Part shown: positions 11,672 through 22,318 of the stretch, piece by piece
Layout of the letters: each line of letters starts with the position of its first letter
How positions within the stretch are numbered: position 1 is the first letter of the stretch
Assembly (NCBI GenBank): GCA_003254885.1
Contig: QANT01004337.1
Coordinates: forward strand, 1 to 27,185
Origin: Purshia tridentata
Taxonomy: Eukaryota; Streptophyta; Magnoliopsida; Rosales; Rosaceae
Direction of reading: 5' to 3'
DNA: 27,185 nucleotides
Program-made: the position numbers and the translations under genes
The notes under the pieces: model-generated
Told to the model about the DNA's origin: nothing
The model's input: only the letters and a program-made list of their open reading frames with translations
Databases searched by the model: none

Positions 11672-13193
11672 NTTAAATGGTACAAAGGACTTTGGTAAAA
11701 AAAAAAAAATTGGTACAAAGGACAAATGAAAAAAAGTAAAAAATAAATAGGATTTAATAGTTGGGATCCGGGAACTTTTTGGTGATTGCTTGATTTACAA
11801 TTATGAAATGATGGTTAATTTTTCTTCTCAAAAAAAAAAAAAAAAGGTAGTCAATTTGTGCTCACTTTCTGACATTTGAGCCCTACTTTGCCTTTGCCAT
11901 GGGATGAGTAAGGTAATGGTCCTATGTTAAAAAATTCATGTCAGAAAAAAAAAATAAAAAAAAATTTAGGGGCTATAAAGCTGTGATATCGATATACTCT
12001 GAAATTGCTTTTGATAACCAACTCATCTGGATTTGCTATGCAGTTGGTCGGGTTTTTTCAGTTGTTGTGCTAGCAGTTGAACATTATACTTGGAATTGTT
12101 TAAATCTTTGTGTTTTTCCATGTTTATAGGGAAAATTAGGCTTGAAGTGCTGGTGTAGAGTCTTTTGGAGTTAATTTCTTTGCATAACTTAGGAATATAT
12201 AGAAATAAGAAAATTGGATTATTTAGCATGTAGCCCTGCAGGTTTTCATACGGACCTGTTAATTTTATGGATGCCTATCTGCCTTTTTGCTTACTGTGTG
12301 TGTAATTTGTTTTTGGGTCATTGAATAAACTCATGGTTATCAAATCTTCAAGCAAATCTAATACTTTGCTAAAAACCCAATCTAATATGTTGTTGATATT
12401 TCACTGCTCATATTTTATATGGATTATCTTACAACTGGGATGGATGCTATATATGTGTAATATATATGTAAGCTTCCTACATGTTACCCTCTTATTCTTA
12501 TTGAGATTTTTAATAAGTTGGAGCTTCCACTATGCTCATTCTTAATAATATTTTTTTCTGTCATATCTTAGTGCCCGAGATGAAAAAGAAGTTGCTTTGT
12601 GCATTAAAGACTTGAACTCACCAAGCTTCCATCCGTCGATGATATCTCTTTGGGTCACAGACTCTTTTGAAAGGAAGGACACAGAAAGAGATCTCTTGGC
12701 AAAGCTTCTCGTCAATCTTACGACGTCGCATGATGGTGCTTTGAGTCAATCCCAGCTCATCAAAGGGTAGGGAAATTTTACTTTTTCATTAGTTGTTGAA
12801 ATTGATGGCTTTTTGTATCATGTGGGTCTTTCTTTTATTTAATTTCTTCTTCATCTGCACAGGTTTGAAACTGTTCTTTCCACCTTGGAGGATGCGGTGA
12901 ATGATGCCCCTAAAGCACCAGAATTTCTTGGCTTTATATTTGCTAAAGTCATTTTAGAAAATGTTGTTTCCTTGAAGCAGATTGGGCAATTAATATACGA
13001 AGGTGGAGAGGAGCCAGGGCATCTTTTGGAAGTAGGGCTTGCAGGAAATGTTCTTGGAAATATTCTGGAGAGTATCAAATCAGAGAAAGGAGAAAGTGTT
13101 ATGAATGAGATTCGTACAGCCTCCAACTTGCGGTTGGAGACTTTTCGGCCTCCAGATCCTCTTAAATCAAGGATACTAGAGAAATTTATTTAG
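4989..13193 (+). CDS. eIF4G: Eukaryotic translation initiation factor 4G (large isoform), nine coding exons
   Basis: This is the scaffold of the cap-binding complex eIF4F, joining eIF4E, eIF4A, eIF3 and poly(A)-binding protein in the cytoplasm. Coding exons: 4989-5149, 5357-5496, 5673-5822, 6056-6129, 6244-6300, 6665-8047, 8178-11302, 12572-12766 and 12863-13193. All junctions are GT-AG and in phase, giving 5616 nt and about 1871 residues, in the usual range for plant eIF4G and far longer than eIFiso4G (~750-800). The start gives the conserved MSFNQSR terminus. A long disordered Pro/Gln/Ser/Met-rich N-terminal half contains the conserved RSNSIKDQQKKPGKK block (residues ~636-650). The acidic EDWEDAADIST motif (~1008) precedes the eIF4E-binding site YSRDFLL at 1048-1054, which fits Y-x4-L-hydrophobic. 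The MIF4G domain (eIF4A/eIF3 binding) spans about 1226-1445. A PREDFMARFMPDRF block precedes the MA3 domain (~1685-1805), which is split over the last three exons. There is no stop or frame change in any exon. The intron before exon 8 is 1269 bp and carries a poly-T run. Confidence 0.95.
11303..12571 (+). other. Long intron of eIF4G with interrupted poly-T tract
   Basis: This intron separates the MIF4G-bearing exon from the MA3 exons. It contains a T run of about 40 bases from about 11630 with an N at 11672. Just beyond are two copies of TGGTACAAAGGAC flanking a short A-rich segment (about 11678-11725), and there are further A runs at ~11829 and ~11947. No gene is seen inside it. The N marks uncertain homopolymer length. 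Confidence 0.7.
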
Positions 13194-13779
13194 AGATAGT
13201 GATGCTCATTGTAATCGTGTTAGAAAAAGGGGAAAACAAATTCATGGCTGGTGCTCTAGGGTACTTCATGAATTTGCAAAAATATTTTTCTTGGTGGGGG
13301 ATTGGGAATTTATTATATATGGGGTTGTCATTCTCCTTGGTTTAATGTTATTTGTTAAAAATATTTACTGCAGTTATGAAAGGTTCAGTTGAGCGTCAAA
13401 TTTTCAGTTCTCTCGTATCATTTACTTTTGGGTTGGAATTTGAGCTTTGGAGTTCCCTTACGTGACTACGTATCATCATGTTTCCTTTCATGAGAATTTA
13501 TTGATATATTTTAATGTGTTGCAAAAAGATAGAATTGAATCTTGATTCTTGAGGCATATTTTGTAATAAAACTTTTACTCCCCCGCCTAAAATTCACAGT
13601 AACTCTCCTTTTATATTTGTACTTTGAATATTGTAACATTGTTTGTGTACAAAGTATTTACTTTTATAAGGAATTAAGGATTGGTCTTGAGTATTCTATC
13701 CATTTAACTATTTACTTTTAAGATTTGTATGGAAATAAGCCGAGTGTAGTCAAATCGAAAATCATAGCATTCCATCTAT
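13194..13779 (+). other. 3' flank of eIF4G, likely 3' UTR and short intergenic
   Basis: This is AT-rich sequence directly after the eIF4G stop, without coding signs. AATAAA at about 13565 is one possible polyadenylation signal. The true transcript end cannot be placed from sequence alone. Confidence 0.5.
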
Positions 13780-14365
13780 GCCTCAAGCTTTTTCTCCGTG
13801 CTCTTGGCTTCTGTGAGACTCATAACCATCTTTTCTTCTACTGCTCTTTTAGTTGTGGTGTCTAATCTCATGTCATTCCCAGATGTGGTTTGCATAATTC
13901 TCAATTGGAGTGTCATAGTTTATCTCTTAGGCTGCTCCTTCTTTGAAGGGCGAGTCTTGGGCTGTTATTATTGGAAAACTGAGCCTCCAATCTACTGTTT
14001 TTGCGATTTGGAAGGAGCGGAATAACAGCAAGTTCAGATATGAAACCCTTGATCTTACTGTTGTCTTCAATCTGATTGTTGCCTATGTCCGATTGCTGTT
14101 ATGTTTGACGGTGGCTTTGTGGTCTTAGGGTCGCTTCTTGGTGTTGGTTGGGATTGGTTTTGTTGGGATGCTTTGTGTTTTTTTGTCTGTTCTTCTTTGC
14201 TGTTGTTTAGGTTGTTATGTCAGATTGTACTTTTGCTAGTCTCCTTGGAGCTTCTTGTTCCTTTGCCTGGCTGCTACTTGTGGTCAGGTTTGTTAATTAT
14301 CATTATTCATTTACTAAACAACATTCCTCCTATGCTGAAGGGTCTATGCTCAGTAAGAGTTTAAG
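13780..14365 (+). mobile_element. Degenerate LINE (non-LTR retrotransposon) ORF2 C-terminal remnant
   Basis: The reading frames preserve the tail of a plant L1-type ORF2. A zinc-binding segment reads CETHNHLFFYCSFS (about 13810-13851), with the C..HxHLFxxC signature of the reverse-transcriptase zinc-binding domain. Downstream, FAIWKERNNSKFRYETLDL (about 14000-14056) matches the W.ERN block found at the end of these ORFs. The two parts lie in different frames with stops between them, so the copy is dead. From about 14130 to 14365 the sequence is GT-rich and noncoding, probably the element's 3' tail. The boundaries are soft; no poly-A tail or target duplication was found. Confidence 0.68.
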
Positions 14366-14859
14366 ACTGTTTTAGTGGTTTTAACACTAGCAGTTACTCA
14401 TGCCAAACAAAAAGTTTTGATTACAGGGCAGGGCAGAGCTTTTATGGTTTCTCAGTGTTCAATTGCCTGAAGGAATAAAATTTGATGACGACCTTCTCCT
14501 TCATGCTTAGTCAAATTTTGGGTCAATGATAGATAAGTCCAACTGAGAAGAGTATATTTTTAAAATATAGTCCACTTCTCCTAAGAAAAAACAACTCAAA
14601 TTTACTTTGTATCCGGTTGCAATTTCCTTCAAGTGTTCAAAGGCTCCATGCAAGCGTTCAAATACTATATGTCTTCATCAATAACCCCACCGAAATTATG
14701 ATAAAATAATAATGTAACTGATGAAACGTAAAATTTGTCATGTGGTCAACCTAGCATATGACATCCACGTCAAAGCCTACGTCAACCACAGCTCTTCTTC
14801 TACTTTGCACACTAAAACAGAGAACACTAAGTATAAAGAAGCACCAAAATGTTACTAGC
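14366..14859. other. Intergenic DNA, nothing recognised
   Basis: There is no coding potential or structured repeat. A short near-repeat, ATCCACGTCAAAGCCTACGTC (around 14763-14783), lies close to the LTR-like segment that follows and may belong to it. Confidence 0.4.
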
Positions 14860-15250
14860 TAAGGACCCTTCGACGCTCAAGTCAATAATCACACCTTCTT
14901 TCAGAATATTTTAGAGAGCTAGAGTTGTATATCTTACTTGGGGGCTAACGTGCCTGACCGAAGGTTTCCTAGTCCTTGTTGAATTAGGGTTCCTGATAAC
15001 TTGCCACTTAAGTCGTAACTTAGAATAAGCCATAACTTGTCTAATAAAACACGTTTCCTCCTAGGCTAACTTTCGCGCAAGTTGGGCCTTCTAATCAAGA
15101 AGTCCATTCATTCCACCCAAGTTGCCTACATACCTCACTTCTTAGGACCCCCTGGGTCTTTAAGTGCAATCCTGGACCAACACCGATACCAGAGTCATCT
15201 CCAGAGCGCTTCCCTCCCTAGGGCATCCCCCAGGTGTGAGTTATCAGTTA
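14860..15250 (-). mobile_element. Probable LTR-retrotransposon fragment (LTR end)
   Basis: Read on the minus strand, this block ends with a GACTTGAGCGTCGAAGGGTC sequence. That closely resembles a GACTTGAGCGTCGGAG motif I recall near the 3' end of many plant gypsy-type LTRs. It is less AT-rich than its surroundings and carries no open frame. No partner LTR, primer-binding site or target duplication is visible, so it is at best a truncated or solo LTR. The assignment rests on recognition of that motif; the limits are approximate. Confidence 0.4.
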
Positions 15251-16547
15251 TGAGTTAGGACTATGTTTTCATGACTTCTCTATGGTATGAGGACTTAGGT
15301 GTAGACTAGAAATGCAGTATGATCACTCATAATCACAGCTTTACACATCTAAGAAAGGGAAATAGATTTGGTTGATGCGAGTGGATGATCTATTGTCTTA
15401 TACAAAATTATTGGACAGAGTCAAACACCGATCCAAAATTATTGCCAAACATGAAACTCAAGGCAGGATCAGTAACAGCTCTTGAGGTCATTGGCCACAT
15501 CAATCTTAACGACAATTTTTATTTCTAAACTTTTCTCATTTGTGTTTTTTATTTTTTATTTTTGCGGAAAGTAAACACCTCTCTCATTTATTGATTGCTT
15601 TGAATTGGGTAAAGGGTATGAGAATCAGTGGTTTGTTAATGCTTATGCAATATGATTTTCTGTATTGATGATGTCTTATCGTTTTGAAGTATAGATATTG
15701 GAGATGAGTCTATATTTTTGGTGCTAGAATGGCAAGAATGACCAAATTATCCTTTAAAAAGAGGTCAAGTAAGTGAGGACAAAGTCACACATGAGATGTA
15801 CGAAGATAAACGAAATTTGAATTTAGTGAACGTAGCAAAAGAGCATAAACCAAGGGAACTACACATGTTTATAAACAAAAATGGTTACAACTCGTTCATT
15901 TTATCATTTATATTACGGAGTACTTAATACTTTTACGCATAATGGCATTTGGTATTTCTTGCTCTTCCCAAGGACCAGTACAATCAAAGTACTTTGTTTA
16001 CATAATCTAGCCCAAAAAATAAAGTAATAAACCAAAAGAGCAATACAAATAGAATTTGTTTAACTGCTGTTGTCCTTGGACATTCAAGGTGAAAATGAGT
16101 GTACAAGACATTTGCTGCATTTAACAACAGTCTTTGGCTTTTGCCATGTCTTATCCTCTATTTTTCTTTGAAAAGAAAAATCTAAATATATGATTTTTCC
16201 ATATAATCTAAGCATGGTTTGTCTAATTTTGTTTTTCAAGGAATTTCTGATTCAAAGGATCCCCTTTCCTGCGCATGCATTCCAATCAGCCGGCTTCTCT
16301 CTCAAATTGTTTAGTTAAGACCAGAATGGTAACAAGTAAACACAAACTAATTCACAATGCCATGTATTGAGGATTTGGGATGCATCATACAAATGCACAT
16401 CTTGTTTCATCAACAAATCAAATAATGTTGTATATATTTATTATTTATTACTCATCAAAGGAGTTGTATCATCAAGAATCTAAAGCCCTAAAATACCTTT
16501 TTCCACAATGTAATCTATAAATGTTAATCTATGCATAGACAGAAAAA
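15251..16547. other. Intergenic DNA between convergent eIF4G and metacaspase
   Basis: This is AT-rich sequence with no convincing open frame on either strand. The part nearest 16547 should hold the 3' UTR of the minus-strand metacaspase. A TTACGGAGTACT motif around 15915 recalls MITE ends, but no partner was found. Confidence 0.5.
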
Positions 16548-19500
16548 TCATAGGGTGAAAGGTTTCGTATACACATCAAATGGCTCGCAGGCAGTTAATT
16601 GCGGCTCCTGCAACAAGCAAAACAAAGTGGCACATCAGTCAATAGAAATTCCTCATGTGTTCGTATGAAATCAACGAGAATTATAAGATTGTATTGGATG
16701 CTGATAACCTAATGAGTTTGTTACAGGGTCATTTGGTGCATGCTCAAGCCTGTAGTCATTTACAAACAAAAGTCGTCTCTATTTTTCCTTTAGAAATCCC
16801 ATTGTGAATCGTGTTACTGTTGTATGTCAAATACTAGTCAACCCTAACTTGTTCCGCATAATTAATCGTGTCAAATGACTCAACACTAACCTAACCCGCT
16901 GGTTAATTGTGTCATTTTCGGATTGACCCGCATATATAGGTGAACTAAATTTTCTTTATTTCTACACCAAACTTATTACCTATACATTACTCATGAAATA
17001 AAAATTCACTTGATCGTATTGATAACAAAATCATAAAAAAAAAAAAAAAATCCCATATAATACATATTAAGAAATAAGAAAACTTAAAAATTATTCTTTC
17101 ATACTAGTTAACGAATTTGTCGTGCTTGACACTAACCATACAAGTTTATTATTCGTGTGCTCACAGTTGTGTAATATATGGATTAATGTCAAGTAATGGC
17201 CAACTCAAACCCGCTAACTTGATGTTGGATTGGAGTAGTGTTATCATATCTGTTAAAATTGCCAACCTTAACCAGAAATCATGTTTAACTTCAAAAACTC
17301 ATAAAAATGGTTGTGCAAGCTACCTGTCTTAGCCCACCACTGGCACTGCCTCCATTCAGAAGCATGCTGACGAGAGATGTAACACCACCACCACCACCAG
17401 CAAGGCTGCTGACAAGAGACGTAACACCACCACCACCACCCGTACTCCCTGTACTTCGAATGACAGAACGCATAGAACTGAGCATGCTTCCGTATGTAGC
17501 TGCCTGTCCATGCTCAACTGCTTGGATGAAGCAGAAAGTCATGGCACCTGTTGATGTGATCTTTGATAGAGCCTGTTCTCCACAAAGCATCAGATCAGAC
17601 ATTGTTCATATTGAAATTGAATCCATAAATTTAACTAAAATCAAGACCCTTTTTGTCTTTTCAAACTTACTGATGTATCAGCAGAGGTTTGATCATCATC
17701 ACAACCACTGAAAGAAATAACTTCTCCACCACTTGTTCCTTTCCATACACCTGATCGAGGGCGATGATCCTCCCATACATACCGTCCGCCCCTATATCAA
17801 GAAGGGAAAATTTATCCATAATAAAAAAGTCCTATGTTAGACAAGGTGTAATCAAGTAGCTAGACACAAAGACTGAAACACTAATTCAGTAAGAGAAGAA
17901 TACTTGAAATTTTGAAGAGAACATTGGAACTGAGGAATAGGAATATAAATCAATTTAACAATGATGACAATACTCATGAACATAATATGTAACTGCATAT
18001 TATTTGAATATACATGCATAAGTTCAGGTTACACCAACATAGTGAAGGACCCATGTACCATATAGAACTTGGTAAAGCATTGGCTAAAACTAATTGAAGT
18101 CCACCCATGTACCATACAAAAATTCTGGAATGGTAATTTTGGATTTTATATACAGTTCCATTTCCTAATAAAATAATATGCATACAAATGTGAATTTACA
18201 GATAGTGACAAATTTAATGGAAACTTACCTGTCCATTCTGCAGAGGAATGGCAAATCTAGTGCAGTGCCACTATGACAAGCATCTATTATTGCATGAAGC
18301 TTAACCCCATGCGGAATCGGCCTAACAATTGTTGCATTTATTTCATCATCAACAATCATACCCTGAGTTTCGAAGTCAAGGGGACAAAGGGTTTCATTAT
18401 ATCCATCAACTTCATCACCATTATAATCCCTCTGCCGTGAACCATGACCAGAGTAATGAAACACGAGGGAATCACCTGGTTGACAGCCTTGTACGAGCCA
18501 ATGTAATGCCATTCTAATATTGTATATAGTTGGAATCTTTGCTGGGTGAGTTTCTTCTTCTGCAGTTCAAATTCCAAATATGGGTAAAAATTAAACAGTA
18601 GACATGTTTTTTATTGTTGATCTGGACAGTAGACATGTTATTAAAAATATGAAAATAAAATATAATTTGTCAAAGGGTTCAGCAAGTGAGTTAAAGCATC
18701 AAAAATAATTTCCAATTACTGTGTGCTTGAATTGTAATTCTATATTGAAGAAAAGAACTTTTGAAAAGAAAAATGCAACAAAACTAAACCACTGAAACTT
18801 TTAGCAGCTCAATTCCAACACAAACATTTGCTTTGTGTAGTTTGGTTACAAGAAAAAAGAGAGAAATTTTGATATTACAAGGGGAAAAGGTTATCAAGAA
18901 TTTTCTTTTTTAACAAGTGAAGACATCTATAAATAATACGCTAGCAGAAATATACCCTTTTATAAACTACTGATGATGAACAGAGTGGAGCCACAGGAAA
19001 AAAAAATTACTTATTGCGATTCTGGTGCTTTCAACTGTAAAAGGCAACAATACAAGAGATGCAATATGATCCTGAAAGTACTAAGCCATATACCAGCCTT
19101 CAGTTGGAATAAATGTTTTCCAGGCACATATCTACCACTCGACTTAAAATAGGGTAGCTCTAATTTTTTCTATCAGTTATTTTGCAGAAGTAACCTAAGC
19201 CAAATATCATGCACAGCCAAGGCTGTAAGCCAATTCACCAATCCCCTGTGTTGCTAATGAAATGACCATTGCTCACACAAATGTTCAAAAATTCCCCATA
19301 ACATTACGAAAATGCAATTAAACCTAGACTCAGCTCTTTGTTTCCATAGAATAAGATCTATAAGTTCCTGTGGAATCAGAATGAGGCAGGCACAGAAGTA
19401 TTTAAAAGTCTAAAATAGAATAAGCCCACTGATGATCTAATTATCAAATCATGCATAATCATTTGTCACCTGAAAGTTCCCATATGCCACACCCTCCGTC

Positions 19501-20918
19501 AAGCTAATTGTTGGTAACTCAGCTAGCAAGGTTGAAAGATGGACTGAGTAACCTTACATCAGCTGATATTTTACTTTATTGTTTTTCCTGATAAGTAATG
19601 TCATCAGTCATCTGATGTTCTTGAGTAAAGATGATGGGTCATTAATACAATAATTAGTAATGTCAAGCTAGTTGCTTGATACAATTTGACATTGGTAAAT
19701 AGTATATAAAGCATAATGCACAATTTGCAATTTAAGTACTCCACATTGCTCACACAGTCTTGGGTCATTTTCTTCATAACCAATGATTCATTCCACAAAC
19801 ACAAATCCCACTATTTTGCAGAACCAACAGTCCTTCCCCCATCTCTTCTCTTCTCTGCTATCTTAAATGGCCTAAACCACTTCAAATGATCCACTTTCCT
19901 ATTCGGAACTTTTACCTGATAAGATATTCAGCCACATGTCTCAAAAGTTCCAAACCTTCCTCCTCATAAACACAACTCTCAAAGCTTCAACCTTTTTGGC
20001 CCAAAAAGTCCAATTAAAAGTTTTTCACATGGGCATCCTCAAGTCCTCCACATTACTCACAAAATCTTGGGCCATTTTCTTCATCACCAAGGATTCTTTT
20101 CACAAGCACAAATCCCACTTTTTGCAGAACCAACAGTTATTCACATATCTCTTCTCTTCTCGGCTATTCTAAACAGGCCAAATCCACTTCAAAAGTTCAA
20201 ATGATCCAATTTCCCATTTGAAACTTTTACTTGATAAGATATCAGCTGCATTTCTCATCCAATGTTCCAAAACTTCCTCCTCATAAACAATACCCCAAAG
20301 CTTCAAATTTTTTGGTATAAAAAGTCTAACCCAAATTCATTTTTTTCAATTGGGCATCCTCGAAAAACATATCAAAGGAAATCACACCGCTAGGAAACCA
20401 AACCAGATCACATTGCGAGTTTGCAATGCAAGTATGCAATTGTAACCAACCAAAATGAGAATTCACAGCAAACAAACAGAAAATATACATGGCACAAGTA
20501 CAAATATGTAATATACTAATATGTTATGTATACCAGTGAGCATGACAATGGAATCTTCTGAAAACTTGAACTTGTTGATGAGGAGGAAGCGCATGCACTT
20601 GGCATCGTTGATGCACCCCTTCAGCTCATGCCTCGAGTACTTATACGATATCCCGCAGATCACAGCCTTCTTGCGTCCGTGCACGTTGGGCGGAGGGCCG
20701 GGAGGAGCGTGGTTGTAGGGGGAAGGAGGGGGATGCGCGTGGTGGTTATAAGGGGCAGGAGAGGAAGGCGCGTGGGAGGAGGGCGGGTGAGGGAGGGCGC
20801 GTGGGTCGGTGGCGATGAGGGTGACGGTATGGCAGATGGAGCAGCGGATGGACTCGGCGCCGCCGGGGGGCAGCTGGAGAGGGGTGTGGCAGTTGGAGCA
20901 GTTCACCAGCATGTACAT
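16548..20918 (-). CDS. Type I metacaspase with LSD1-type zinc finger (AtMC1-like), five exons
   Basis: This is a cysteine protease of the metacaspase family that cleaves after Arg or Lys. Type I members with an LSD1 finger act in plant cell death and protein-aggregate clearance in the cytoplasm. Exons on the minus strand: 20918-20534, 18559-18229, 17791-17671, 17572-17324 and 16607-16548. All are GT-AG and in phase, giving 381 residues against 367 for Arabidopsis MC1. The prodomain has a CxxC...CxxC zinc finger (Cys 7, 10, 26, 29), then a Pro/His-rich linker (~40-79). The p20 region starts at GRKKAVICGI (81-90). The catalytic His is residue 167 in HYSGHGSRQ and the catalytic Cys is residue 223 in DACHSG; both are present. 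The p10 part contains SGCDDDQTSADTS and ends YTKPFTL. Exon 4 carries a duplicated 14-residue Gly-rich unit, which accounts for the extra length. Exon 1 is strikingly GC-rich. The start chosen is the first Met; a second lies two codons on. The gene is convergent with eIF4G. Confidence 0.94.
16719..17280. repeat. Repeat-like insertion in the last intron of the metacaspase
   Basis: The 716-bp intron (16608-17323) is much longer than its 98-bp neighbour (17573-17670). It contains phrases such as GTGTCAAATGACTCAACACT and TTCGGATTGACCCG, then later CAACTCAAACCCGCTAACTT. I recognise this style of sequence (repeated GTGTCAA and ACCCG words) from dispersed plant repeats, but I cannot name the family or fix its ends. 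A run of about 14 A lies near 17037-17050. Confidence 0.35.
17366..17449 (-). repeat. In-frame 42-bp tandem duplication in metacaspase exon 4
   Basis: Two adjacent 42-bp units, 17366-17407 and 17408-17449, encode GSTGGGGGVTSLVS followed by SLAGGGGGVTSLVS. Arabidopsis MC1, as I recall it, has a single Gly-rich copy at this place in the p10 part, so the second unit looks like an expansion. The units differ at several bases, so the duplication is not brand new. Confidence 0.85.
19736..20361. repeat. Diverged ~310-bp tandem duplication in metacaspase intron 1
   Basis: Copy A (about 19736-20040) and copy B (about 20041-20361) share ordered blocks. Both start near CTCCACATT.CTCACA, pass through CACAAATCCCACT, GCAGAACCAACAGT and CTTCCTCCTCATAAACA, and end with GGGCATCCTC. 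The offset is 307 bp at the left and 321 bp at the right, so small insertions have accumulated. By eye the copies are about 80% alike. The units contain no intact open frame. They lie in the 1974-bp first intron (18560-20533), which otherwise shows nothing recognisable. Confidence 0.8.
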
Positions 20919-22064
20919 GGTGGTGGGTGGTTGAATTTGGAGGGGAGGGCAGGGGTAGAATGGGAATCGAACTGAGTTTGTAGAATTACAGATAGAATTT
21001 GAGAGACAGAGAGAGATAAGATGGATCTTAATTCTAATAAACCGGTTGGCAAAGAAAGTCTTAACGCGGGTACGAATATTTTAATACACTTTTTTGCTCT
21101 GATTATTCATGATAAAAGGGGTCATGTCATGTACAAAATAACTCAATACAAACCGGTCCAAGTTTAAAAGTTTTATGCTCCTCGATCCTATCGCTGTATA
21201 AGTGAAGGAATTTAAATATTTATCTCATCACTCTTATAAGTATTTGTATTTAGGTAATACTATTTTTTTTAACGTGGATAATATTTTACATTCTCACTAT
21301 AAATTTATTATGGTATAAAATTGTATATCATGGATTCATGTCTCACGTTTTAAAGACATTTTGATATAATATATACATCATATATCGTCATATATGAATG
21401 TTTTACTGTAAAATAAATATCATGCATCGTCGTATAATATTTTGATATGAATCAATTTCTCACGACCCAAATTCTTAACTATTCATTTAGTTATGCACAT
21501 TAGATTGATTTACCTAATTTCTTTCTACCTTGACCTCTCCATCTATCTATTTATCTTCTGCATTTAATTTGTTTTTTCATAAAGAACTCCATATATGGGA
21601 TTTTTTTTGGGTAAAATATTGGAGGCCCGAAAACAAACATGGGCTTAGAGACAAGCCCGGCCAAAAAATCAGCATCAAGGATGCTTACAACAAATTAGGG
21701 AGGAGAAGTAAACAAATGGTCGCCATGCAGCTCATGATCGAGATCACAACTAGTTGATAGCCACAGTATAGAGGAAGAAAAGGGGTGAGAATGATGTTTA
21801 TTATTAAAGGTAATTTAAGAATATTGGGCCGGGGGTGAAGAAAAGAGAATTATTATCTTTTAAAATTTAAAAAAGAAGTGAAATTATAGAGTGGCCAGAA
21901 AAATAAGATACAGAAGTGGGAATAATAACACGTACTCTATTATTTTTCAGCATTAAAACTACACACCCCTATAAATCGTGTGTGGTATATTATATTTGTA
22001 ATATTCCCATAATAATATTATAGTTGAGATTTTATAGGTGCGCGGGATACAAGTGATAAAAGAC
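20919..22064. other. Divergent intergenic region between metacaspase and F-box gene
   Basis: The first ~100 bp should hold the metacaspase promoter and leader on the minus strand; a CT-rich run on that strand lies at about 20998-21019. The rest is very AT-rich. At 21360-21450 there is a cluster of TATAT and ATATCATGCATCGTCGTATAA-like words. Around 21620-21700 there is a more GC-balanced patch with a short open frame that could be a transposable-element scrap, but I cannot assign it. Confidence 0.5.
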
Positions 22065-22318
22065 ATGAAGAATTCTATTCCATCTCGGCTGCTATGAGAT
22101 CACAACTCCCTCCTTGTTTCTCTCATTCTCTCATTCTCTCATTTTCACAACTTGGAACATGCACCTCATGGCATAAATAAGGTATGCTTTAATTCTTGGG
22201 TATCTGATTATGTTTCTTGAGCTGGGTTTCTGCACTTCTTGTTTGGAATTGTCTCTTTTGAAGAATGTAGGTTACTTAGTATTATCAACTGAAATCTGTA
22301 CACACTTTTGTTACAAAA
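22065..22318 (+). promoter_or_regulatory. 5' leader of the F-box gene with predicted intron and upstream ORFs
   Basis: A CT-rich leader (three TCTCATTC-like units around 22119-22145) is followed by a predicted 89-bp intron at 22182-22270 (AAG|GTATGC ... GAATGTAG|GTTACT). Upstream ORFs lie at 22065-22097 (ten codons plus TGA) and 22159-22176 (MHLMA plus TAA). Both would be in the mature leader if transcription starts before 22065. The transcription start is not known, so their inclusion is inference. Confidence 0.45.

Noticed and set aside
12885..13193. 102-residue frame as an independent gene
   Set aside because: It is the last exon of eIF4G, joined in phase to the MA3 exon at 12572-12766.
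18225..18517. Short frames around 18225-18577 as separate genes
   Set aside because: They are the second exon of the metacaspase and its shadows.
20628..20975. 115-residue plus-strand frame opposite metacaspase exon 1
   Set aside because: It is an Arg/Gly/Val-rich shadow produced by the GC-rich, Pro-coding opposite strand.
21530..21757. Possible small gene or transposon protein near 21620-21757
   Set aside because: The composition differs slightly from its surroundings, but I could not match it to any protein family and the frame starts in low-complexity DNA.
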